NCBI RefSeq assembly: GCF_010501095.1
Contig: NZ_QVMP01000015.1
Coordinates: 1-64,000 of the forward strand
Direction of reading: 5' to 3'
Length of the DNA: 64,000 nucleotides
DNA from: Dysgonomonas sp. 520
GTDB lineage: Bacteria > Bacteroidota > Bacteroidia > Bacteroidales > Dysgonomonadaceae
Part shown: piece after piece, positions 37,692 through 44,549 of the stretch
Position numbering within the stretch: the stretch's first letter is position 1
Layout of the letters: every line of letters starts with the position of its first letter
Program-made: the position numbers and the translations under genes
The notes under the pieces: generated by a model
Told to the model about the DNA's origin: nothing
The model's database searches: none
What the model saw: only the letters and a program-made list of their open reading frames with translations

Positions 37692-40103
37692 TTACAGCAG
37701 ATTTCCTATCTTGAAGCCAAAGTATACCGTTCGGGGAAGGCTTGGACCATAGATGTATGAGGGGTCACGGTCGATTCCTTTATCAAAATCGCTCTGATAT
37801 GAGTTGAAAATGTTTTTCACTCCACCAAACCACTGCACATTCACTCCGCTGGCAATCTTCATGTTATAACTCAATTTTACGCCTGCATCGAAGAAGTTTT
37901 TCGATTTACGCAATTCTCCCTCAACAGGATCGGTGTTTGGTCCGAAATAGGGAACCAACATTTTTCCTGTATAATTGCCTGTTGCCGACAGACAAAACTT
38001 AGGCAGAAAATCCCAGTCGAGAGCCAAAAATCCGTAAGTGTTTGGTGTTCTGAAGAATTTCTTTTCGTCAAAATCGCCGGCTTCTTTATATCTGCTCGAT
38101 TGCACCGTAAATCCTCCATTGATGCTGATGTTTTCGCGAGGAAGCAGCTTTACTTCAATGTTAAAACCCTGAACCACAGCTCCACCTTTCGAATTGACAC
38201 GGGTGTAGATGACCGTTCCGTTTTCATCCGGTTCTCCAATCTCGTTTCTGAAAGGATTATGCAGTTTTGTATAGAATCCTTCTATCAAAAATCCGGTATA
38301 AACACTTCCGATACTTTTGTTAAAGTCGAAAGACAAAGTCCAACTGGTGCTGTTTTCCTGCTTCAGACCGGGATCGTTTCGGTTGATCACCCTTCGGGAA
38401 CCTGACGTTTCGATGTGTAGGTCTTCGTCAAATATCTGAGGTGCACGATACCCTCTCGAAAATCCCAAACGTGTTTGAAGAAAGGGAGTTATATCGTACA
38501 TGGCACTGGCACGAGGCACAAATACATTTCCCGATTTGTCGCTATTTTCAGCACCTTTGTCGTCAACCGAATAATGCTCGAAACGGGCACCGCCCAACAA
38601 TTTCAATTTTCCGAACTTAATTTCATATTGAGCAAACACACCGGTTGTTGTCAACGATTGATCGGAAACAGTCGTATTGTCTACATGGGGTATAGAATAT
38701 ATAGAGTCTTGTGTTCCATTAAAATTAGGGCCTATTTCGGCATTGTCGTAATCCGGATAGCCTAACTTTTTATCTTTCAAGTGCGAACCGGTATGCTCAA
38801 CCCCTCCTATAAGCGACGAGTTTTCAAAAATCATTTTATACTGCGCTCCCAGACTGTACGTTTTGTCAACGGTGTTGCCGTAATCGCTCAACGATTTATT
38901 GGCTCCGTAATACGAATCCCGATTCAAATATTGTCCCGAAGCAAAGACTGAAAGCAGATCGCTTTCACGGAAATATTGCTCAAAGGTCAATGCTCCAACC
39001 TTCATATCGTGCGAAACTGCTTCCGCCACATCTCTTTCGTGAAGCGGATAATCTTGCTTGTTCCCTCCATCACGTTTTTCGCTTATATTGAAAAAATCGA
39101 GGCTCAGTTTGTTCCTGTATGCAGGTCGGTAAAAAATGCGTGTGCCGATAACCGTATTTTTCATCGGGGCAATTTCCGAATAATCATCATCATTTGCATC
39201 AAACATTTTACGATCCCTCATATTACCAAAAACGGCTATACCTGCCCGATGATCGTCCGTAACCAGCGATGCGTTGAAGTTAGCCACATAGTCAGACTTT
39301 GGTCCGTTAGAGTTGCTCACACCCGTACCAATCAGCGAATTGCTGAACCCAGCCTCAAAAGTATTCGATTTCGGGTCTTTCATTATCAGGTTTATTGTTC
39401 CGGCTATGGCATTCGATCCATACAACACAGATCCTCCGCCCCGCACAACTTCTATGCGTTCCAGCATGTTAGCGGGAATCAGCTCTAGTCCGTAAACGCC
39501 TGCCAAACCACTGAAAACGGGACGGCTGTTGATCAGTATTTGAGAATAAGGACCCTCTAGTCCGTTCATGCGCACTTGCGAAAACCCACAATTCTGACAA
39601 TCGTTTTCGTAACGCAATCCCGTGCAAAAGTTCAACCCCTCACCCAAAACAGTCGATTGAGTGCTTTGAAGCAATTGCGTACTCAGTGTGTTTACAATGA
39701 CAGGAGCTTCCGTCCGTTTCTGAACTCCTCTGCCTGCTGTCACTACAACCTCATCCAGCTTCAAGGCATCTCTTTCCAGCGTAAAGTTAACTTCCAGCGA
39801 GATTCCTTTCTTTAATGTAACTTTCTGTTCCTGAGTTTTATAACCTATTCCTTCAGCCACAACGGTGAAAGTTCCTTCCGGCAGATTTTTGAGCGAAAAA
39901 TGCCCTGTGGCATCTGTCAATGTTCCGATTGTAGTGTTTCTTATGCCGATCGTAAAAAACGGTATGTGTTCGTTATCTTTAGCATCAACCACATGCCCGA
40001 AAATGTTTGCATCGGATGGTTTGCCTATCGGTTCTGCCTCATCCGCAATAATCTGTGACACCTGTGAAAAAAGACAACACAGGAGAAATATATATTTTTT
40101 CAT
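37692..40103 (-). CDS. TonB-dependent outer-membrane receptor (metal/cofactor type)
   Basis: 803 residues from the ATG at 40103, which gives a signal peptide (MKKYIFLLCCLFSQVSQIIA); in-frame sequence upstream belongs to a repeat. A carboxypeptidase-like regulatory domain (about 30-110) precedes the plug (ERIEVVRGGGSVLYGSNAIAG) and a 22-strand barrel ending in aromatic residues. The plug holds NDCQNCGFSQVRM, a CxxC seen in my experience in siderophore-, heme- or metal-type receptors rather than SusC proteins. No SusD partner is adjacent, supporting small-ligand uptake. The His-rich exported protein upstream may be its partner. Confidence 0.9.
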   Translation of the reverse strand: MKKYIFLLCCLFSQVSQIIADEAEPIGKPSDANIFGHVVDAKDNEHIPFFTIGIRNTTIGTLTDATGHFSLKNLPEGTFTVVAEGIGYKTQEQKVTLKKGISLEVNFTLERDALKLDEVVVTAGRGVQKRTEAPVIVNTLSTQLLQSTQSTVLGEGLNFCTGLRYENDCQNCGFSQVRMNGLEGPYSQILINSRPVFSGLAGVYGLELIPANMLERIEVVRGGGSVLYGSNAIAGTINLIMKDPKSNTFEAGFSNSLIGTGVSNSNGPKSDYVANFNASLVTDDHRAGIAVFGNMRDRKMFDANDDDYSEIAPMKNTVIGTRIFYRPAYRNKLSLDFFNISEKRDGGNKQDYPLHERDVAEAVSHDMKVGALTFEQYFRESDLLSVFASGQYLNRDSYYGANKSLSDYGNTVDKTYSLGAQYKMIFENSSLIGGVEHTGSHLKDKKLGYPDYDNAEIGPNFNGTQDSIYSIPHVDNTTVSDQSLTTTGVFAQYEIKFGKLKLLGGARFEHYSVDDKGAENSDKSGNVFVPRASAMYDITPFLQTRLGFSRGYRAPQIFDEDLHIETSGSRRVINRNDPGLKQENSTSWTLSFDFNKSIGSVYTGFLIEGFYTKLHNPFRNEIGEPDENGTVIYTRVNSKGGAVVQGFNIEVKLLPRENISINGGFTVQSSRYKEAGDFDEKKFFRTPNTYGFLALDWDFLPKFCLSATGNYTGKMLVPYFGPNTDPVEGELRKSKNFFDAGVKLSYNMKIASGVNVQWFGGVKNIFNSYQSDFDKGIDRDPSYIYGPSLPRTVYFGFKIGNLL

Positions 40104-40135
40104 TGATTTTTTTCCTTTTAATAAATAAATGTAAT

Positions 40136-40262
40136 GTGAATCAGTAGCTGAATACACCTCTCCCTAACCCTCTCCAAAAGAGAGGGAACAACCCCTACTC
40201 CTTTTTGGAGGAGGATGTGGGTGGGGATGGTTTGTAGGGGCAGATCTCTGGTCTACCCGAAA
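40136..40262. repeat. GC-rich intergenic repeat (family E), inverted copy
   Basis: Reverse complement of 7668-7793: GAATCAGTAGCTGAATACACC, CCTCTCC / GGAGAGG hairpin, CCCCTACTCCTTTTTGGAGG and CCCACC...TGTAGGGG modules. It begins 33 bases upstream of the receptor start codon and so lies in or next to its promoter. Confidence 0.8.
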
Positions 40263-40437
40263 GATTTGTCATGCTGAGCAACGCGAAGCATCTGTATCTA
40301 GCAAACAGGACACAAGGCACGAGATACAAGTTTTTTACTTGTTAACCCGTTTACATGTCTACTCGTTAACTATTTTAACACAGATTCTTCACTCCGTTCA
40401 GAAACAACGTTCGAGGAGCGAAGGCGACTCAATGACA
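40262..40437. repeat. Stacked repeats: family D copy followed by core palindromes
   Basis: 40262-40373 is the reverse complement of 32784-32899. It is joined to a core fragment at 40381-40437 (CAGATTCTTCACTCCGTTC..., GTTCGAGGAGCGAAGGCGAC) like the second half of the element at 37493. Together with family E next to it, almost the whole 480-base gap between the receptor and the His-rich gene is repeat DNA. The remaining 90 bases before the His-rich gene hold an AT-rich hairpin (40527-40567). Confidence 0.75.
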
Positions 40438-40526
40438 CAAAGAAAATTCACCCGGTATTTATGAATTTAGGCGTAAGACTTTACACCTCTACTTTCAGAC
40501 AAACCAAAAGTCTATCCGAAGCAAAT

Positions 40527-40567
40527 GGTTGTAAATAAATAATTTATTTGTTTATTTATCTGCAACC
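40527..40567 (-). terminator. Possible terminator hairpin after the His-rich protein gene
   Basis: GGTTG at 40527 pairs with CAACC at 40563-40567, and the AT-rich inner arms (AAATAAATAA / TTATTT) extend the stem. It lies 17 bases beyond the stop codon of the minus-strand gene. There is no clean T run, so confidence is limited. Confidence 0.4.
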
Positions 40568-40583
40568 AGTAATTACTGAAATA

Positions 40584-40943
40584 TTATAAAAGGGAAGGAG
40601 GAGGGCGTAGTCGGCAGAAGCTATTTTTTTGTACAATATAAATGAAATTATAAATAGCCTCAACAATTTTTCCGGCATTTAAAGCTAATAAGCCAAGGGT
40701 ATAAGCTACTATAATATCTGTTGTTACGAAAAAAGACGTAAGCACATGTATCAGGTGAACCTGAGACATTGTGTGGCTGTGCGAAGATTTTCCGTCAGCA
40801 TCTTTACTGAACGGGTGAGAGTGCACAATGGTTACACCATTTATTATATGCGTGTGGGGAAAAGAGGACGAAAAAGAAAAATATACAATAAGCAACAGGG
40901 GTAGTATTGCTTTCATTATAGATGTATATTTTTTCCCTTTCAT
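40584..40943 (-). CDS. Small His-rich exported membrane-associated protein
   Basis: 119 residues from the ATG at 40943, favoured over an upstream TTG because a TATCTTTG box lies at 40977-40984. After an N-terminal hydrophobic signal (ILPLLLIVYFSFSSS), the first 45 mature residues carry about nine histidines: PHTHIING, VHSHPF, SSHSHTM, QVHLIH. A second hydrophobic helix (DIIVAYTLGLLALNAGKI) follows. No enzymatic motif is visible. The histidine pattern suggests binding of zinc, nickel, copper or heme in the periplasm. A TonB receptor gene follows on the same strand after 480 bases of repeats, suggesting a shared uptake function. Confidence 0.75.
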   Translation of the reverse strand: MKGKKYTSIMKAILPLLLIVYFSFSSSFPHTHIINGVTIVHSHPFSKDADGKSSHSHTMSQVHLIHVLTSFFVTTDIIVAYTLGLLALNAGKIVEAIYNFIYIVQKNSFCRLRPPPSLL

Positions 40944-40976
40944 TTTATTCTTTAACACACTCTTGTTTTCGAGCTG

Positions 40977-40984
40977 CAAAGATA
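40977..40984 (-). promoter_or_regulatory. Candidate -7 box for the His-rich protein gene
   Basis: Minus-strand TATCTTTG, exact match, 34 bases from the ATG at 40943. It supports that start, since the alternative TTG at 40979 would fall within the box. I see no Zur- or Fur-like palindrome around it. Confidence 0.5.
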
Positions 40985-41020
40985 AAAAGAAAATTTATAG
41001 GTGATACGAACTCAATGTCT

Positions 41021-42082
41021 TTATTTTTTAGGAGAATGATAAGAACCGAAAGGGAAATAATGAGTTTTCTTTCTTAGTTTTAATTTGCGAAAAAGATTCA
41101 GAGGCTTTTTCTTTAGTTTTCCCTTACAGTTTTTTTCGAAATCGTCCACAGCATCCAGTATGCGAGCCGACGATTTGCCATCCCGATAGGGGTGCATTTC
41201 ATCTGTATATTCCTTTATGTGCTGCAAAAGTTCGTCCGACGGACTCAATGCTTTTTCTATGGAACTTTCGAGCAACGAACTATCTTCAATATTGATTAGG
41301 TGATTGCCGGGAGAAGTGTTCTTGTAAGTAACAACAGGCTTATGAAAAAACAGAAATTCGACAATGATAGACGAACTGTCGCACACCATCACATCTGCTT
41401 GCTTAAGCAGCTTGGTGTTGTTTCCCCCATTATAAAAAGTGACGTTCTCGTACTTTTCCAATTCTTTGTATAGGGTCACTGTTTCTTCATTCATTTTTGG
41501 ATGCAAGGTAATTAGCCAGTCCCAATCCCGCTTTTGTATCAACCGATGTATCTCGTCGTACAGGAAAGGTGCACTGGTTATCCATTTGGTAAATGTGGAT
41601 GAATATAATATAACAGGTCTCTTGTTGTAGGTTTGGAATATTTGCCCCGATTGATCGAAAAAGCTATCTGTCTTTGCCCAACCGGTTTGCCGTACGGCAA
41701 AATAGCCTAATTTTTCCGATAGTTTTTGAAATCCGACAGTGTCTTTTTTGCCCTGAGTGCAATAAAGGTCGAACCAGCCTTTCGTGGCATAATGATCGCC
41801 TCTTCCGGGGCGTTTGTTTATATCAAATCCGTGAAATACCTCAACTTTTATACCCGGAAAGAAATCATAAACATGATTGCCGGGAACAAAAACCGCCCTC
41901 GGGTTGTAGTCTATAACCTCGCCGATAGTCTTCAATTGTTTTTCATTTTCTTTTAGAAACACGGGAGAAGTATCTTCTATAAACCAAGCAACGTCATCGC
42001 CTCTTCTCCATATTTCATCCTGAATAGGGCGTAAGATGGAATAGGCGTAAGAATGTGACACGAAAAGCAGGTATTTATTCAT
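41021..42082 (-). CDS. CDP-glycerol glycerophosphotransferase-like protein
   Basis: 353 residues from the ATG at 42082 (leader box at 42121-42128). The fold is GT-B-like: KYLLFVSHSYAYSILRP at the N-terminus, GIKVEVFHGFDINKRPGRGD in the middle, and the C-terminal motif VMVCDSSSIIVEFLFFHKPV, which in the TagF/TagB family binds the CDP phosphates. It probably adds a glycerol-phosphate or related group to a surface polysaccharide or LPS. The basic C-terminal tail (KLKKKPLNLFRKLKLRKK) is likely membrane-associating. It stands alone, not in a glycan cluster. Confidence 0.8.
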   Translation of the reverse strand: MNKYLLFVSHSYAYSILRPIQDEIWRRGDDVAWFIEDTSPVFLKENEKQLKTIGEVIDYNPRAVFVPGNHVYDFFPGIKVEVFHGFDINKRPGRGDHYATKGWFDLYCTQGKKDTVGFQKLSEKLGYFAVRQTGWAKTDSFFDQSGQIFQTYNKRPVILYSSTFTKWITSAPFLYDEIHRLIQKRDWDWLITLHPKMNEETVTLYKELEKYENVTFYNGGNNTKLLKQADVMVCDSSSIIVEFLFFHKPVVTYKNTSPGNHLINIEDSSLLESSIEKALSPSDELLQHIKEYTDEMHPYRDGKSSARILDAVDDFEKNCKGKLKKKPLNLFRKLKLRKKTHYFPFGSYHSPKK

Positions 42083-42120
42083 AACGGTTGTAAAAAGAAT
42101 AATTTGATTTTCACGGGCTA

Positions 42121-42128
42121 CAAAGGTA
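42121..42128 (-). promoter_or_regulatory. Candidate -7 box for the CDP-glycerol transferase-like gene
   Basis: Minus-strand TACCTTTG, exact TAnnTTTG match, 39 bases from the ATG at 42082. Confidence 0.5.
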
Positions 42129-42302
42129 TGAATTTCGGCAATGGGTAGGTAATATTTTACAGAAAATATAAGGTTTGTCATAGACAAAACAATTACCGAT
42201 TGACATTATTACACAAAATATTATTAAAATGAAATTAAACAAGGGAAATTTGTTATTATATTTACAATCAACTTTTTTAGATTGAAACTCAAAAAAAAAT
42301 GT

Positions 42303-42638
42303 ATGGCAAATAAACTTTCATTCCTGATATTATTTCTATTGTTTCTCACATCTTGTGGAGCAACACACAATTCGATGATGAATGCCGATTCCAATATGAG
42401 GAAAGTGAAACTAGACATGACTAAGCAGGAGGTTGTAGCTATTATGGGAGAAACATATCTGTCGGTTAGCTCAGAAAAAACTCCCGAAGGATTCAAAGAA
42501 GTATTAGGTTATAGAACAGCTGTGCAAACCGATGGAATCTACATGCTTTCTTTCATTGACAACAAATTGGCAGAATGGCATATAGAGTGGCCTGAAAGAC
42601 CTATATATCAGCCTTATCCATCATCTTCCGGTGAATAA
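42303..42638 (+). CDS. Small lipoprotein with BamE/SmpA-like fold
   Basis: 111 residues from the ATG at 42303. The signal MANKLSFLILFLLFLTSC ends in a lipobox. The mature part (VKLDMTKQEVVAIMGE...GYRTAVQTDGIYMLSFIDNKL) has the 'L-x-x-G-M-s-x-x-x-V-x-x-x-x-G' helix followed by beta strands typical of SmpA/OmlA-like small lipoproteins. Whether it takes part in the BAM complex is uncertain, as this fold is shared by many short lipoproteins. The nitroreductase gene begins 46 bases after its stop. Confidence 0.75.
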   Translation: MANKLSFLILFLLFLTSCGATHNSMMNADSNMRKVKLDMTKQEVVAIMGETYLSVSSEKTPEGFKEVLGYRTAVQTDGIYMLSFIDNKLAEWHIEWPERPIYQPYPSSSGE

Positions 42639-42684
42639 TATTTCAAGGACAATCATTATAGTAATTCTAAATTTTAACGAGATT

Positions 42685-43305
42685 ATGAAAAGAATCATTT
42701 TATTAGCAACAGTCGGTTTGATGTTGTTTTCGTGCGAAAAAGCAAATAAGGGAGTAGACCCGGCTAAAGAAGCCTCACAAGGAAATGCTGTTGTGGAAAG
42801 CATCATGAACAGGAGGAGTATCCGTTCTTACAAACCCGAACAGATAAAGCAAGAGCAACTGGATACCATTATGCAATGCGCCATCAATGCACCCAGCGCA
42901 AGAAATCTTCAAGCATGGGAGGTTAGGGTAATACAAAATCCCGACTTGCTGAAACGTATCAACGACCGCTTTGTGGAGAAAACAAAGGCAAAAGAGGGTT
43001 CTAATGTTTTCCATAATTCACCCACGCTTATCATTGTAGGAAAGGATAAGGAGAATCCTTACAGTCCGGTTGACTGCGGGTTGTTGGCTCAGAATATCCT
43101 GCTTAGTGCCGAGTCTATGGGAATAGGCACATGTGTGGTTGGATATGTTGCGGTAGTGTTCAATGACGAAGTTGGTAAAGAATTTCTTAAAGAGATAAAA
43201 ATGCCCGACAATTTCGATGTTGCTTTCGGAATATCGATAGGTTACAAGAATGAGTCTCCCGAAGCTAAACCAAGGGACGCAAATAAAGTGCAATATATAA
43301 AATAA
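42685..43305 (+). CDS. Nitroreductase family protein carrying a lipoprotein signal
   Basis: 206 residues from the ATG at 42685. The N-terminus MKRIILLATVGLMLFSC is a lipoprotein signal. The flavin-binding nitroreductase domain follows: IMNRRSIRSYKPEQIKQEQL (FMN phosphate contact), NAPSARNLQAWEVRVI and SAESMGIGTCVVGYV. Such enzymes reduce nitro groups, quinones or flavins using NAD(P)H. Export of a flavoenzyme of this class is odd because NAD(P)H is cytoplasmic; the signal-bearing form nevertheless seems to occur in other Bacteroidales. Confidence 0.85.
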   Translation: MKRIILLATVGLMLFSCEKANKGVDPAKEASQGNAVVESIMNRRSIRSYKPEQIKQEQLDTIMQCAINAPSARNLQAWEVRVIQNPDLLKRINDRFVEKTKAKEGSNVFHNSPTLIIVGKDKENPYSPVDCGLLAQNILLSAESMGIGTCVVGYVAVVFNDEVGKEFLKEIKMPDNFDVAFGISIGYKNESPEAKPRDANKVQYIK

Positions 43306-43318
43306 CATCAGATAACTC

Positions 43319-43356
43319 GTTTGTCATTGAGGAGCTTATGCAACTCAATGACAAAC
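43319..43356. terminator. Bidirectional terminator between the nitroreductase and YjdF-like genes
   Basis: Arms 43319-43331 and 43344-43356 (GTTTGTCATTGAG / CTCAATGACAAAC) pair perfectly over 13 bases with a 12-base loop. It is a relative of the perfect stem at 20891-20930, between convergent genes. Confidence 0.6.
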
Positions 43357-43375
43357 TGAGAATAAAATAAGGTAT

Positions 43376-43990
43376 TTAAACCCCTTCTATTTCTATTTTT
43401 CTAATTTGCTTGTTTTGCCATTTCGAAAATAAAACCAGCATCACAATCGCCCCTATTGTAGCACAAAGCATGTCCGATTGTGTATCCCACTCATACCCCT
43501 GCATACCCAGAAAGTTGTCGGCCGATTGTTTTATCACCACTGCCACAAACCACTCAAACAACTCGTAAAGGGCACTAATGCTCAAACAAATGGAAACTAC
43601 AATAACAGGCAACCACGATTTTTTATTCAACACCTTCAGTCGGATAAGTATTTCGCGTGTAATGAAAGCCGGGACAAACCCTTGGGCAAAATGACCAACC
43701 TTATCGTAATTGTTGCGCATCAAGCCAAACTCATCCCTCACCCAGTCGAACAAAGGTACTTTTGCGTATGTATAATGTGCTCCTATCAGAAGTATGATAA
43801 AGTGCAGCAAGATGAAAAAATAGGTCATATCCGTAAACCTGAATTTTTTGTATGTAAAAGCCAGAATGGCAAAACCTATTATTACAGGCAGAGACTCCAG
43901 AAACCACAACACATATCCGTAGGGCGAAATAGCCGACCAAAGGCATACCAGAAACAGAATAACTAAGAAAATAACGTGTAGTCGTTTCAT
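43376..43990 (-). CDS. DUF2238 (YjdF-like) membrane protein
   Basis: 204 residues with six predicted membrane helices. Family markers: YDKVGHFAQGFVPAFITREIL, ALYELFEWFVAVV and DNFLGMQGYEWDTQSDML. The paired acidic residues in ELFEW and the GHFAQG histidine sit at helix ends and could form a metal or active site. Function is unknown; Escherichia coli YjdF is the reference member. A TATCTTTG box lies 21 bases upstream. Confidence 0.88.
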   Translation of the reverse strand: MKRLHVIFLVILFLVCLWSAISPYGYVLWFLESLPVIIGFAILAFTYKKFRFTDMTYFFILLHFIILLIGAHYTYAKVPLFDWVRDEFGLMRNNYDKVGHFAQGFVPAFITREILIRLKVLNKKSWLPVIVVSICLSISALYELFEWFVAVVIKQSADNFLGMQGYEWDTQSDMLCATIGAIVMLVLFSKWQNKQIRKIEIEGV

Positions 43991-44010
43991 AATATCAAAA
44001 TTTTATTCTT

Positions 44011-44018
44011 CAAAGATA
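44011..44018 (-). promoter_or_regulatory. Candidate -7 box for the YjdF-like gene
   Basis: Minus-strand TATCTTTG, exact match, 21 bases from the start codon, next to the MITE at 44032. Confidence 0.45.
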
Positions 44019-44031
44019 AATTATAATATCA

Positions 44032-44219
44032 AACCTGTAGTGCATTTATAGCTTTAATGTTAAAGCACTCATAATGAAATTTTTATTTGAATTGTCATTC
44101 TGAACGAAGTGAAGAATCTGGGCCTTTAGTCTTAGATCCTTCGTTTTACTCAGGATGACAAGATGATTATGTATTATCTTTCAATCTGTTGCCTTTTATT
44201 TTTTAATGCACTACGAGTT
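44032..44219. mobile_element. Complete MITE (family A) with 7-bp target duplication
   Basis: 188 bases with inverted ends AACCTGTAGTGCATTTA (left) and the reverse complement of TAATGCACTACGAGTT (right). AATATCA stands directly outside both ends (44025-44031 and 44220-44226), a target duplication. The interior has the common palindromic core (GTCATTCTGAACGAAGTGAA ... CTCAGGATGACA) and no gene. The ends match the terminus of the IS982-family remnant at 52865. It lies just upstream of the control region of the TonB receptor operon. Confidence 0.85.
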
Positions 44220-44233
44220 AATATCAATATTCT

Positions 44234-44263
44234 TTCGTTCGTCGGGAAAAGAATATCGTTCGT
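44234..44263 (+). promoter_or_regulatory. Direct repeat resembling a LytTR-type operator
   Basis: TTCGTTCGT (44234-44242) and ATCGTTCGT (44255-44263) are direct repeats with 12 bases between and a 21-base period. Each fits the LytTR half-site pattern [TA][AC][CA]GTTN[AG][TG] at 8 of 9 positions. Identity extends two further bases (CG). The second half-site is centred about 50 bases upstream of the start expected from the -7 box at 44297, a normal activator position. Confidence 0.5.
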
Positions 44264-44296
44264 CGATTTTATCTATGTTTTGGCGGTCTGTAAATA

Positions 44297-44304
44297 TATC
44301 TTTG
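44297..44304 (+). promoter_or_regulatory. Candidate -7 box of the TonB receptor/DUF4249 operon
   Basis: TATCTTTG, exact TAnnTTTG match. No -33 TTTG at the right spacing, which fits a promoter needing an activator. It would leave an untranslated leader of about 240 bases, AT-rich, without a recognised riboswitch. Confidence 0.4.
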
Positions 44305-44549
44305 TTTAAAATATCACAATAAACATTTTTTATTAAAACAGGTGACAATCCTGATTATTATCAGGTTAACTACCATAAATAACAATATTACATTATTGTT
44401 ACTGATTTTTTACAAATTCCGATTAAATAAAAAAAAATATTATCCGTTTATGTAAAAAAAAGAAAAAATTGTTGTGACTTTTTCTGTAAAGTGTAGACTA
44501 ACTTGTCATAGGGCTATTATTTAACTAATCAAGATAACAAATTTTAAAC

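Noticed and set aside
37692-40103. Possible cobalamin riboswitch ahead of the TonB receptor
   Set aside because: The upstream 480 bases consist of known repeat families and hairpins; no B12-box-like sequence was seen.
44234-44263. CRISPR-like short direct repeats
   Set aside because: Only two units, 21-base period and no spacer array; better explained as a regulator half-site pair.
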